Assembly: GCF_013407185.1 (NCBI RefSeq)
Contig: NZ_CP026995.1
Span: 1,075,913-1,139,912 of the forward strand
DNA: 64,000 nucleotides
DNA from: Nitrosopumilus ureiphilus
GTDB lineage: Archaea; Thermoproteota; Nitrososphaeria; Nitrososphaerales; Nitrosopumilaceae
Direction of reading: 5' to 3'
How positions within the stretch are numbered: the stretch's first letter is position 1; the number at the start of each line of letters is the position of its first letter. Shown here in pieces: positions 24,844 through 33,902 of this stretch. The position numbers and the translations under genes are program-made. The notes under the pieces were generated by a model, which ran no database searches, was not told the DNA's origin, and saw only the letters and a list, made by a program, of their open reading frames with translations.

Positions 24844-26285
24844 AGTGGTACCTCAGGTAAACTGACAGTTTGTTCTAAAGCATAAGCTGCTCTAAGTAAT
24901 AGTTTGTCCTGTTTTGAATCTGCAAGAAGTTGGATTCCAATTGGCAATCCATGTGAATATGAGAAAGGTATTGAGATTGCAGGCTTTCCTGTAAGATTTG
25001 CAGTTACAGTATTAATGTCAACTAGGAATAAAGAAACAGGATCATTAATTTTTTCGCCTAACTTGAATGGAAGTACTGGTACTGTTGGTGCAATTAATAG
25101 ATCAAATTTCTTAAATGCCTCATTAACTTCTTTTGTAAGTTTACTTTTCACTTTTAATGCCTTTAGAAAATATTTTCCTGCATGACCTGCAGATGGAACA
25201 AATCCACCAAGTATCATTCTTCTTGTAACCTCTGGACCAAAATTACGTCTTGCTTTTGAGATGTAAGAATTAAACTCATATCCTTCAACTGGAAAATCAT
25301 AACCATATCTTAGATTATCATATCTTGCAAGATTACTTCCAGCTTCTGTTGCAGTAATGGTATAGTATGCTGCTACAGAATATTTCACCATGTCCAGCGA
25401 TACCTCTTCACAAATTGCCCCCAAACCTTCAAGTTTTGATATGGCATCTTTTGTCGCACTCAATACTGCTGGGTCTATTCCTTCCCCCATCATTTCCTTA
25501 ATAATGCCTATTTTCTTCCCTTCAATTCCTAAATCTATGCCTGAAAGATAATCTTCATTGTTGTTATCTATTGTAGTGTTATCATTTGGATCTATTCCTG
25601 AAATTAGATTTAGCATAAATGCCGTGTCTTTTACCGTTCTAGTAAGTGGACCAATTTGCTCAATACTATTGGCATATGAAATCAAGCCAAATCTACTAAT
25701 CAAACCATACGTTGGTTTGTATCCTACAGTTGAGCAAAAACTTGCAGGATTTCTAACCGAACCACCAGTATCAGAACCAAGGGAAGCCACACATTCAAAA
25801 GCACTAACAGAAACTGCACTACCGCCTGAAGAACCACCTGGAACATATTCCGCATTCCATGGATTTTTACTTGGACCATATGCACTAAATTCCGTGGTAA
25901 GGCCCATTGCAAATTCATCCATGTTTACTTTTCCAACAAATATTGCATCTTGTATTTTCAATTTTTTGATAACTGTTGCGTCATAGGGCGCAATAAAGTC
26001 TTCAAGCATCTTTGATGCACACGTAGTCTTACTTCCTTTGATGCATAAATTATCTTTAATTGATATGGGCATTCCAAAACAATCACCAACCTTTTCACCA
26101 GATTTTATTTTTTTATCAATTTCTTTTGCTTGATCAACTGCCAGTTCATTTACGGATAAAAAAGCATGTAGTTTCTCATCAACATTTTTAATTTGCTCAA
26201 TAGTTTTTGCAACAAAATCTTCAGCAGAAATATTTCCATTTTTTACTTCTTGTATATAATCAAGAGCTGAGATTTTTAGATTCAT
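24840..26285 (-). CDS. gatA: Asp/Glu-tRNA amidotransferase subunit A
   Basis: Amidase-signature enzyme, 481 residues, freeing ammonia from glutamine. GMPISIKDNLCIKG holds the catalytic Lys, PGGSSGGSAVSVSAFECVAS the cis-Ser, and GSDTGGSVRNPASF the nucleophilic Ser. The complete Ser-cisSer-Lys triad indicates an active amidase. Overlaps gatB and gatC by 4 bases each. Confidence 0.95.
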   Translation of the reverse strand: MNLKISALDYIQEVKNGNISAEDFVAKTIEQIKNVDEKLHAFLSVNELAVDQAKEIDKKIKSGEKVGDCFGMPISIKDNLCIKGSKTTCASKMLEDFIAPYDATVIKKLKIQDAIFVGKVNMDEFAMGLTTEFSAYGPSKNPWNAEYVPGGSSGGSAVSVSAFECVASLGSDTGGSVRNPASFCSTVGYKPTYGLISRFGLISYANSIEQIGPLTRTVKDTAFMLNLISGIDPNDNTTIDNNNEDYLSGIDLGIEGKKIGIIKEMMGEGIDPAVLSATKDAISKLEGLGAICEEVSLDMVKYSVAAYYTITATEAGSNLARYDNLRYGYDFPVEGYEFNSYISKARRNFGPEVTRRMILGGFVPSAGHAGKYFLKALKVKSKLTKEVNEAFKKFDLLIAPTVPVLPFKLGEKINDPVSLFLVDINTVTANLTGKPAISIPFSYSHGLPIGIQLLADSKQDKLLLRAAYALEQTVSLPEVPL

Positions 26286-26551
26286 GAAGACATCTTTGGT
26301 GCACGAACATATGTTCCCTTGTAGTGTTTTAATTTTTCAATTAGTTTTTCAGTAAATGGAATATATTCATCATCTCGTAAATTTAAAATTGAAATTTCTT
26401 GCATGGAAATTTCCTCAGATTCAACGCCTGCAGAATCTAAAATGTCAAAATAATCAATCATCGTATGAACTTTCTCAACATATTCTTTATGATCATCAAT
26501 ATCTATTTTCATTAATTTTGAAACATGTTCTATTTCTTCTTCAGTAACCAT
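26282..26551 (-). CDS. gatC: Asp/Glu-tRNA amidotransferase subunit C
   Basis: An 89-residue GatC, the small belt subunit that wraps the A/B interface. EEEIEHVSKLMKIDIDDHKE at the start and a C-terminal LRDDEYIP stretch fit the family. It starts 9 bases after aspS and overlaps gatA, completing the operon. Confidence 0.9.
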   Translation of the reverse strand: MVTEEEIEHVSKLMKIDIDDHKEYVEKVHTMIDYFDILDSAGVESEEISMQEISILNLRDDEYIPFTEKLIEKLKHYKGTYVRAPKMSS

Positions 26552-26560
26552 TCAATACAC

Positions 26561-27871
26561 CTACGGTGTTAATCTGTCAACATCTCTTGGATAAAATGTT
26601 ACATCTCGAATATTTTCTGTGCCTGTAAGTGCCATAATTAACCGCTCAAGACCGATTCCACAACCAGCGTGAGGAGGCACACCATAATCAAATGCTCCCA
26701 GATGGTATTCAAAGGCATCAGTATTCATTCCCTTATTCTTCATTCTTTCAGCTAGTTCATCACGTTTTTCAATTCTTGTACTACCTGATGATAATTCCAA
26801 ATCTCCAAACATTAAATCAAAAGATTCAGAAACTTTGGGGTTGGATTTACTGTTCTTCACATAGAAGGGTTTTGGTGCAAGGGGCCAATCTTTGATAAAA
26901 TAGAATCCTTCAAGACCTATTTTCTTCAAATTAGAGGGATATAGATCATCGCCCCATTCTGTTTTTGCACCTGCTTTTTGCATTTTGTCAACTAATTCAT
27001 CATAAGAATATCTTGGAATTACTCCAGGGATGGATGGTGTTGTAAATCCCACATCAGAATTACTTTCAACATAATTATTCACAGTCTGAATTGAAATCTT
27101 TATGATTTCTTCAATCCTATTCATCACATCATTGTAATCAACAAATGCCTCTTCCAAATCAATAGATATTGCCTCTGCAAGATGTCGATTAGTTCTAGAG
27201 GGTTCTGCTCTAAAAATCGGAGCAATCTCGAATACTTTTTCAAAGCTCATAGTTAATTGTTCTTTATACAATTGGGGACTCTGAGCTAAAAATGCTTCTT
27301 TGTTATAGTAAAATATTGGAAATAGTGCAGCACCACCTTCAGTAGCTGTTGCAATCATTTTAGGAGTATTGATTTCAATGAATTTTTGATTAGCAAAATA
27401 ATCTCTAATTGATTCTAAAACTAGACTCCTAGTTTTGAAAATATGTTGCAGTGTACTTCGTCTAAGATCAATTGGCCTTACTTCAAGTCTAGTATCAATA
27501 TTTTTGACGGTTTTTGCAGTTGGCTCAAAAGGTGGAATTTTTTCAACATTTGAGAACACTCTAAGTTCTGTAGGAATTATTTCAAACCCACTAGGTGCTT
27601 TTTCTGAAGATTTAACCTTTCCAGTAATGGCAACAGAAGAATGTGCTTTTAGTGAAGAGATAGTTTCACGTATTTCATCAGGACAATCTCCTTTTTTGGC
27701 CACTATTGAAATATCTCCATTTTTGTCACGAATAGTTGCAAAACTGATATTCCCATGACCACGAATTGTCAAAACCCACCCCATTATGGTAACTTGTTTG
27801 CCATCCATGGAGGAAGTAATTTCATCAGAATAATGAGATCTACGTAAATTTCCTAATTCAGTTTCTATCAT
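26561..27871 (-). CDS. aspS: Archaeal-type aspartyl-tRNA synthetase, probably nondiscriminating
   Basis: Class II synthetase, 436 residues. The N-terminal OB-fold anticodon domain contains TIMGWVLTIRGHGNISFATI then RD. Motif 2 is in IFRAEPSRTNRHLAEAISID and motif 3 in GIGLERLIMALTG. Position at the head of a gatCAB operon implies that it charges both tRNA(Asp) and tRNA(Asn), with the latter amidated by GatCAB. The discriminating residue itself was not tested. Confidence 0.95.
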   Translation of the reverse strand: MIETELGNLRRSHYSDEITSSMDGKQVTIMGWVLTIRGHGNISFATIRDKNGDISIVAKKGDCPDEIRETISSLKAHSSVAITGKVKSSEKAPSGFEIIPTELRVFSNVEKIPPFEPTAKTVKNIDTRLEVRPIDLRRSTLQHIFKTRSLVLESIRDYFANQKFIEINTPKMIATATEGGAALFPIFYYNKEAFLAQSPQLYKEQLTMSFEKVFEIAPIFRAEPSRTNRHLAEAISIDLEEAFVDYNDVMNRIEEIIKISIQTVNNYVESNSDVGFTTPSIPGVIPRYSYDELVDKMQKAGAKTEWGDDLYPSNLKKIGLEGFYFIKDWPLAPKPFYVKNSKSNPKVSESFDLMFGDLELSSGSTRIEKRDELAERMKNKGMNTDAFEYHLGAFDYGVPPHAGCGIGLERLIMALTGTENIRDVTFYPRDVDRLTP

Positions 27872-27974
27872 AATTTACTTTATTGCATATTTGATGGTGT
27901 AATTAATTTTTACACCAAAAAATCAATAATTTTCATAATGCTTATAGCCGGTAGGAATTCCACATCAAAATAAG

Positions 27975-28160
27975 ATGAATATTCTAATGGGACTCGTTAT
28001 TGCAATGTTTATCATTACTGCAGCATATGTTGGATATCACGCAATGCAGCAACCAGTAGAAGAGGCGGAGGGTTATAACATAGAATTAGAATTACTAAAT
28101 GAAAATACAGGAATAATTCAAACACTCCAAAATACCGTAATTTTCAAAGTAGTCATCTAA
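27975..28160 (+). CDS. Small single-pass membrane protein
   Basis: A 61-residue protein: hydrophobic helix at residues 1-24 (GLVIAMFIITAAYVGYHAM) then a short acidic outer tail. It is divergent from aspS, 103 bases apart. Plausible as a real miniprotein, no known role. Confidence 0.55.
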   Translation: MNILMGLVIAMFIITAAYVGYHAMQQPVEEAEGYNIELELLNENTGIIQTLQNTVIFKVVI

Positions 28161-28211
28161 TTTCTTTTAAATTAGATTTACATTAAATTACCATTATTCT
28201 CCTAGAAGGTT

Positions 28212-28421
28212 ATGCCATTAAATGACAAAGAAAAAATGGTTGCAATTATTTCAAATGGAATTGCTGTTTTTTCACTTTTACAAGAAAGGGACAGTCTTCC
28301 TAAAAATACAACCATGTATGATTTCATTCTAAAAGTAATTCCAGAAAACATCAAGACAGAATTGAGCATTGAACTAATAGACGAGGTGTTCCAATATGTC
28401 ACATCCGCACATAGTTCATAA
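28212..28421 (+). CDS. Small hypothetical protein upstream of purP
   Basis: A 69-residue soluble protein (EKMVAIISNGIAVFSLLQER, PENIKTELSIELIDEVFQYV). Its 3' end overlaps the purP start by 26 bases, so the two are co-transcribed. No motif. Confidence 0.7.
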   Translation: MPLNDKEKMVAIISNGIAVFSLLQERDSLPKNTTMYDFILKVIPENIKTELSIELIDEVFQYVTSAHSS

Positions 28422-29475
28422 GGTACAAAATATTATTGTTAACATCGTAATGACAGCCATAGCAACACTAGGATCTCACTGTGCTTTACAAGTGCTCAAA
28501 GGTGCCAAAGATGAAGGCATGAAAACTATCCTTGTTTGTGAAAAGAAGCGAGAAAAACTGTATCGAAGATTCCCATTTATCGATGAATTAATTCTGGTAG
28601 ACTCTTTTAAAGAGATTTTAGAGCAGAAATGTCAATCAATTTTGGAAGAAAATCAAGCTGTCTTGATACCACACGGTACGTTAATTGCACAAATGAGTTC
28701 TGAGGAAATTGAATCTATCAAAACTCCTGTGTTTGGAAACAAATGGATTCTGAGATGGGAATCAGACAGGGAAATGAAAGAAAAACTGATGGTAGAAGCA
28801 AAACTTCCAGTACCAAAACCAGTAACAGATCCTAAAGACATTAACAAATTAGTGATTGTCAAAAGACAAGGTGCTGCAGGTGGAAAAGGGTACTTTATGG
28901 CAGCAAATGAAGAAGATTACAATACAAAAAGAAATCAATTGATTGCAGATGGAGTCATTTCAAAGGATGAAGCACTTTACATTCAAGAATATGCAGCAGG
29001 TGTGCTGGCATATTTGCAATTCTTTTACTCTCCATTAAAAGAAGAGTTGGAGTTTTTTGGTGTTGATCAAAGACATGAATCAGACATCGAAGGTATTGCT
29101 AGAATTCCCTCAGAACAACAATTAAAATCAAACAAAGTTCCATCGTTCAACGTAATCGGTAATAGCCCTCTGGTTTTAAGAGAATCACTTTTAGAGGAGG
29201 TTTACAACATGGGAGAAAATTTTGTAGAGGCATCAAAGAGAATGGTGTCACCTGGAATGAATGGCCCATTTTGTATAGAGGGTGTTTATAATGAAAATGC
29301 AAAATTCACATCTTTTGAGTTTTCAGCAAGAATTGTTGCAGGAACCAATATCTACATGGATGGTTCGCCATATTACTCATTACTGTTTAATGAGTCTATG
29401 AGTATGGGGAAAAGAATTGCCCGTGAAATAAAGATGGCATTAGCAAACAATCAGTTAGAAAAAATTACTACCTAA
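28396..29475 (+). CDS. purP: Formate-dependent FAICAR synthetase PurP
   Basis: ATP-grasp enzyme, 359 residues, making FAICAR from AICAR, formate and ATP, an archaeal replacement for the bacterial PurH step. IATLGSHCALQVLKGAKDEG at the N-terminus, VKRQGAAGGKGYFMA as the ATP-grasp loop, and PFCIEGVYNENAKFTSFEFS then ARIVAGTNIYMDGSPYY are family marks. The start at MSHPHIV gives the usual N-terminal extent. Works with purK/purE in the same window but is not in an operon with them. Confidence 0.93.
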   Translation: MSHPHIVHKVQNIIVNIVMTAIATLGSHCALQVLKGAKDEGMKTILVCEKKREKLYRRFPFIDELILVDSFKEILEQKCQSILEENQAVLIPHGTLIAQMSSEEIESIKTPVFGNKWILRWESDREMKEKLMVEAKLPVPKPVTDPKDINKLVIVKRQGAAGGKGYFMAANEEDYNTKRNQLIADGVISKDEALYIQEYAAGVLAYLQFFYSPLKEELEFFGVDQRHESDIEGIARIPSEQQLKSNKVPSFNVIGNSPLVLRESLLEEVYNMGENFVEASKRMVSPGMNGPFCIEGVYNENAKFTSFEFSARIVAGTNIYMDGSPYYSLLFNESMSMGKRIAREIKMALANNQLEKITT

Positions 29476-29509
29476 ACTGTTCAAGTTTTAAAAAAATCCT
29501 CAAGAACAC

Positions 29510-31636
29510 TCACAGTTCTATCAATACTGCAGCTTTCTCAGACTCTTCTAACTCTAACCTGACACCATCCAAAATATGTGAAGGTGAAGTAAGACTAGAG
29601 TAGTCCACTAATTTCAGATCATTGAGGAGGTACACTTGAGGTGCAATGTCGGAATGTCGAGATTCTAAGAATTCATCTAATTCTTCTAATACAGAAATCT
29701 TTCCACCTTGGAAAATTTTTCCGTTTTTTATAGAAAGTTTCAGTTTGCCATACCTATCTAAAACTAAAATATGATGTTGATTTTTTTTGCTAAATAATTT
29801 CTTGACTTCTATATGTCCTGTAAATACAAAATAATGATCAGTTTCATAGCTTAAATCAATCAGATCTACTGAAAGATCAATAATTTCACTAGCTCGTTTT
29901 TTGGCATCTTCTAATGTAAAAATATTCTTGGATGTTTCAACACTGTCCAATTCAACATTTCCAACGGCGGTTACACGTAATAGTGATTTTTCTGAAATGT
30001 ATTTGCTATCGATAACAATAGATTCTGGTACTGCGCCTTTGTCAACTAACATAGCATGTATTTTTTTATGAACTAGAGAAATTCTTTCAGGAGTTGGTTC
30101 AATCATAGTTTGTTCTATTTCCTCTTGAAGCATTGAAGATGCAACACCTATAGAAGAAATTACTTCGGCATGTTCTGCAAGTTCATATTTTATTCCTAAT
30201 TGTTTTGCAACAAAAGGAACTAGTACTGAAGCACCACCGCCACCCCCGATTAATTTAGTGGTTGAAGAATTCATTTTGAATTCTTTTAAAATATTACTAA
30301 TAGTTTTTGTAATTTCAAATGATGCAGTTTGAATAATAGACATCGCAATTTCATGGTAAGATACACCAACATGTTCTGCAAGTATCTTCAAAGCAATTTT
30401 TGCAGATTCTTGATTAGCATGAGAATAATCACCTTCTTCAATCATTCCTAAGGCATTGGCTGCACACGTGTTAGTAATTGCATATGTACCTTGATTACAC
30501 TCTATAGCAACATATTCTGCCTTATCATGTGGTTTTGGTTTTACCAAAATGATTTTTCCTGTTTTGATATCCTTAGGATCTGCAAAACATGAATATTTCA
30601 AACCAGCAATATGGGCACTTCTAGGACCAACATGAGATATTCTGTTTTTGTCCAAACCAACCATGCTTCCTCCTGCAACTCCTAAAATTCTGACATCCAT
30701 TGAACGAATACATGTAGGATGATCCTTCACAGTGACATATCGAATTTCAGGTTTACCATTTTTTATAATGCATATGTTAGTACTAGTTCCTCCAACTTCA
30801 ACAAAAATTCCATTTGTTATTTTAAGATGTAAAAGTGCACCTGCAACACTAGCGGCAGGTCCTGAAAGAACAGTAAGAATTGGCTTTCTCTTAAAGGTGT
30901 TCATACTGGAAACTCCTCCATCCCCCTTCATTATCATTAATGGTGCAGTAACTCCTGTTTTACGTATTGCATCTTCCACATAATTTGCTACTTGGAATGT
31001 TTTAGGTAAAACACTTGCATTAATTGCAGCAGTTAATGTTCGAATTTCTAATCCATAGATACCAGAAATCTCATGAGATGCAGTAGAAGGAAGATTTTGT
31101 TTAGTCGATCTATTCATGACAAATAATTCATTTGATGGATCATCTACACCAAATGCTTCTGTTGCAACAATTACTTTTGCTCCTTTATCCTTTAAACGTG
31201 AAATTGCTTCTTCGACTTCTTCTTCAGTAATTAAATGAGATGTATCTAGGAATTCATATACAGTTTTGATATCTTGATTAGTGTTGATTGAGGAATCTTG
31301 CAAATTAGTTCGTTTTATCACATCTTTTTTAGAAGGGCCCACACCCATGGCTATAATTCCCACTTTTGATGTATCAGATTCTAGTAATGCATTAATTGCT
31401 TGTGTAGTGCTGTGTGAAATTAATTCAATTTCATCAATATGAATTCCTGTATCTGCAAGAAGTTTTGTTAATGCAGAAACAATGCCTTCAGAGACTCCTT
31501 TTTCAGAAACATGTGTTGTCGGAACAGTTGATTTCCCCAAAATATTTCCGGTTTTTGCATCAATTGCAACTGCTTTGGTAAATGTTCCGCCTACATCAAT
31601 TCCCACTCTAATTCTTTTTTTAGGTATCACTAGCAA
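29510..31636 (-). CDS. Hydantoinase/oxoprolinase subunit A-like protein (HyuA)
   Basis: A 708-residue HyuA-type protein with the ASKHA ATPase fold. RVGIDVGGTFTKAVAID is the phosphate-1 loop, ISHSTTQAINALLESD the next conserved block, and GVAGGSMVGLD plus IGGGGGASVLVPFVA further glycine loops. HyuA works with HyuB in ATP-dependent opening of hydantoin or 5-oxoproline rings or in acetone carboxylase-type complexes; no hyuB lies beside it. Its start overlaps the FTR1 gene end by 17 bases. Confidence 0.85.
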   Translation of the reverse strand: MLVIPKKRIRVGIDVGGTFTKAVAIDAKTGNILGKSTVPTTHVSEKGVSEGIVSALTKLLADTGIHIDEIELISHSTTQAINALLESDTSKVGIIAMGVGPSKKDVIKRTNLQDSSINTNQDIKTVYEFLDTSHLITEEEVEEAISRLKDKGAKVIVATEAFGVDDPSNELFVMNRSTKQNLPSTASHEISGIYGLEIRTLTAAINASVLPKTFQVANYVEDAIRKTGVTAPLMIMKGDGGVSSMNTFKRKPILTVLSGPAASVAGALLHLKITNGIFVEVGGTSTNICIIKNGKPEIRYVTVKDHPTCIRSMDVRILGVAGGSMVGLDKNRISHVGPRSAHIAGLKYSCFADPKDIKTGKIILVKPKPHDKAEYVAIECNQGTYAITNTCAANALGMIEEGDYSHANQESAKIALKILAEHVGVSYHEIAMSIIQTASFEITKTISNILKEFKMNSSTTKLIGGGGGASVLVPFVAKQLGIKYELAEHAEVISSIGVASSMLQEEIEQTMIEPTPERISLVHKKIHAMLVDKGAVPESIVIDSKYISEKSLLRVTAVGNVELDSVETSKNIFTLEDAKKRASEIIDLSVDLIDLSYETDHYFVFTGHIEVKKLFSKKNQHHILVLDRYGKLKLSIKNGKIFQGGKISVLEELDEFLESRHSDIAPQVYLLNDLKLVDYSSLTSPSHILDGVRLELEESEKAAVLIEL

Positions 31637-33845
31637 TCCCTCTAGATTTTCTCATAGAAGCCAATTGATTTTCTTTTCTAGGTCTCATTATCAAGACATA
31701 TGTTGATGCAACTAAATAAATCCCAAACAAGATTATCTGGGCAACTATTGTTTCAAGTGTAGGATAAATGCCTGTCATTGCTGCCAAGTTGATATCCAAT
31801 CTTGGAATTATTCCAATTAGTCCTGTATATGGAATAATTTCAATAATTTGTAATTCACGAATTGCATTACCTAAAAATGCAATTGAAAGATATGCGCCTA
31901 CGCCCATAGTCAATCCAAATAATGCTCGTAATGGCAGTTTTTTGCCTAATTTTTTCATTATGAAATAAAGAACAAGTAAAGAAGCAATTCCTAAAACAAA
32001 TCCTAGTCCGACATAAACCTCCATGTATTTTGCAAATCCAGACATTGCTTGATAGAATAGGACAGTTTCAAACCCCTCTCTGTACACAGTAAAGAAAGAC
32101 AACATGACAAAAACCATAACGCTTCCAGTAGTAGTTGCTTGCCAAACTTTTGCTTTTACAAATTCCATCCATCTTTTATGTTCAATTTTATTCAGAACCC
32201 AGAAACTGACATAAAACAAAACAGCGGTCGCAGATAATGCTGCTATTGCCTCAATTAATTCTCTATTAACGCCTGAAATATCAATAATATATGAAGCAAT
32301 TACCCAAGTAACAGCTGTTGCACCAATTGCTGCCAGAATTCCATAATAGATGTATTTTTTGTATTGAGTATTTCGGGATGCCTCAAGGTATGTGACAATT
32401 GCGCCTAAAATCAGAACAGATTCTAAACCTTCTCTGAATATAATTGCAAATGAGGATGTGAAAGCAATTGAAGGGGCCAAAGTACCTGTCCCACTTACAA
32501 TTCTCTCAGATTCATCAAGATTTCTTTTAATTGCAATAGTTAATTCTTGAATTTGTTCATAATCTGCTTGTTGTTTTATAGAATTTCGAAGTTCAGCAAA
32601 TTGAAATTCTACTTCTAAAGTAAAATCAGGATCAATAGCACGTAATGGAATTTCAACAAATTCATAGCTATCAAGATAAGCGGTTCTTGCGGATGTATAT
32701 GCTGATTCATAGTCTCCATTTTCATATTGAATTAGTAATACTTCCAAAGTATCTCGAATGAAATCTATTTCATTTCTTACTCCTGTTTTTGCATCTTCGG
32801 AGGCATCACCCATTTCTTTCAAATTTTTATCAGAAAACGCATTAGCTTCAATTGTCAATTCAAAGATATCAGAGTCAGACACTTTTTGTTCGGCCAATTC
32901 AAGATCAGGTAAAATGGATTTTTCTATAAAGAGGATAATCCTATCTGAATCTTGTTTATTTTTTATCATCTGACGAAGTTCCTCCCTCATATCAATTTCT
33001 AATTTATAAAGAAGTTCTGAATCAACTACTTCGATGTCGGCTTCTAGATATTCAAAATTTTCTAAATATGCTTCTATGGCAAGCTCTTCAGCTCTTTGAT
33101 AATCACCACCATTCAATGATATTACTAGTTCATCATAGAGTTCATGAATTGTTTGATAAATATTCTGTTTGTCATAAACTACTGTCTCAGTACCATTAAG
33201 ATCTCTATTAATTGCGGTGATGAGAGTTCCTATAGAAACAAAATCATCTTTATTTTCTAATTTCCATTTTAGTTCATCAAGAAATGATTTCACCTCCAAA
33301 CTTAATCGGTCATTATAATTAGTTAATTCAAACAAATCGGATGAATGATTTACTAGAATGGTAGAAAGTGAATACGATGAATCATTATTATCAATATATG
33401 CAATTTGATATTGTTCGTCAACTATTGTTAATAGTTTAGAAACAACTTTACCAATATTTGGATTTTGTGGATTATAATCTTCTACCAGATCTTGCAAATT
33501 AGAAATATCTTGTAGCAAAATAGTTTGTTCAGTTTTTCCAATTTGGCTATGCATGTCTAATAGTATTACATGGATTTCATCAGTAAGTTCAGAATCATAT
33601 TCTCTTAGATAAGACAAACTATGGGGGAAAATCTCTGAAACAATTTTTGAAATATTCTTGGCATTATCGATATTTCCATCTGTTATGTTTTGTTCAATCA
33701 AGGAAACTGAAACCGACAAAAACTCTTTTATGAAAAGTACTTCGGTATCAACATCCGAAGTTTCTGCAAATATTGGCAAATTAGGCACTGACGATGACAC
33801 TAAAATCATAAAAAATATGATCCTAAAATGCCCACTGGAGATCAA
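31620..33845 (-). CDS. FTR1-family iron permease with long extracellular domain
   Basis: A 741-residue membrane protein. A signal peptide (FFMILVSSSVPNLPIFAE) is followed by ~430 extracellular, acidic, helical residues. The C-terminal ~280 residues have seven or so membrane segments with both REGLE motifs of FTR1/EfeU permeases (FREGLESV near 470, YREGFETV near 587), which bind ferric iron. The extracellular part has two copies of a motif (AYLENFEYLEADIEVVDSEL near 250; AYLDSYEFVE near 380) shared with the next gene's protein. High-affinity iron uptake is the likely role. Confidence 0.88.
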   Translation of the reverse strand: MISSGHFRIIFFMILVSSSVPNLPIFAETSDVDTEVLFIKEFLSVSVSLIEQNITDGNIDNAKNISKIVSEIFPHSLSYLREYDSELTDEIHVILLDMHSQIGKTEQTILLQDISNLQDLVEDYNPQNPNIGKVVSKLLTIVDEQYQIAYIDNNDSSYSLSTILVNHSSDLFELTNYNDRLSLEVKSFLDELKWKLENKDDFVSIGTLITAINRDLNGTETVVYDKQNIYQTIHELYDELVISLNGGDYQRAEELAIEAYLENFEYLEADIEVVDSELLYKLEIDMREELRQMIKNKQDSDRIILFIEKSILPDLELAEQKVSDSDIFELTIEANAFSDKNLKEMGDASEDAKTGVRNEIDFIRDTLEVLLIQYENGDYESAYTSARTAYLDSYEFVEIPLRAIDPDFTLEVEFQFAELRNSIKQQADYEQIQELTIAIKRNLDESERIVSGTGTLAPSIAFTSSFAIIFREGLESVLILGAIVTYLEASRNTQYKKYIYYGILAAIGATAVTWVIASYIIDISGVNRELIEAIAALSATAVLFYVSFWVLNKIEHKRWMEFVKAKVWQATTTGSVMVFVMLSFFTVYREGFETVLFYQAMSGFAKYMEVYVGLGFVLGIASLLVLYFIMKKLGKKLPLRALFGLTMGVGAYLSIAFLGNAIRELQIIEIIPYTGLIGIIPRLDINLAAMTGIYPTLETIVAQIILFGIYLVASTYVLIMRPRKENQLASMRKSRGIASDT

Positions 33846-33902
33846 TGTAAGAAATCTCTTAACTCAACTTATAAACCAGATTTTCATTCTAAAGGTATAG
33901 AA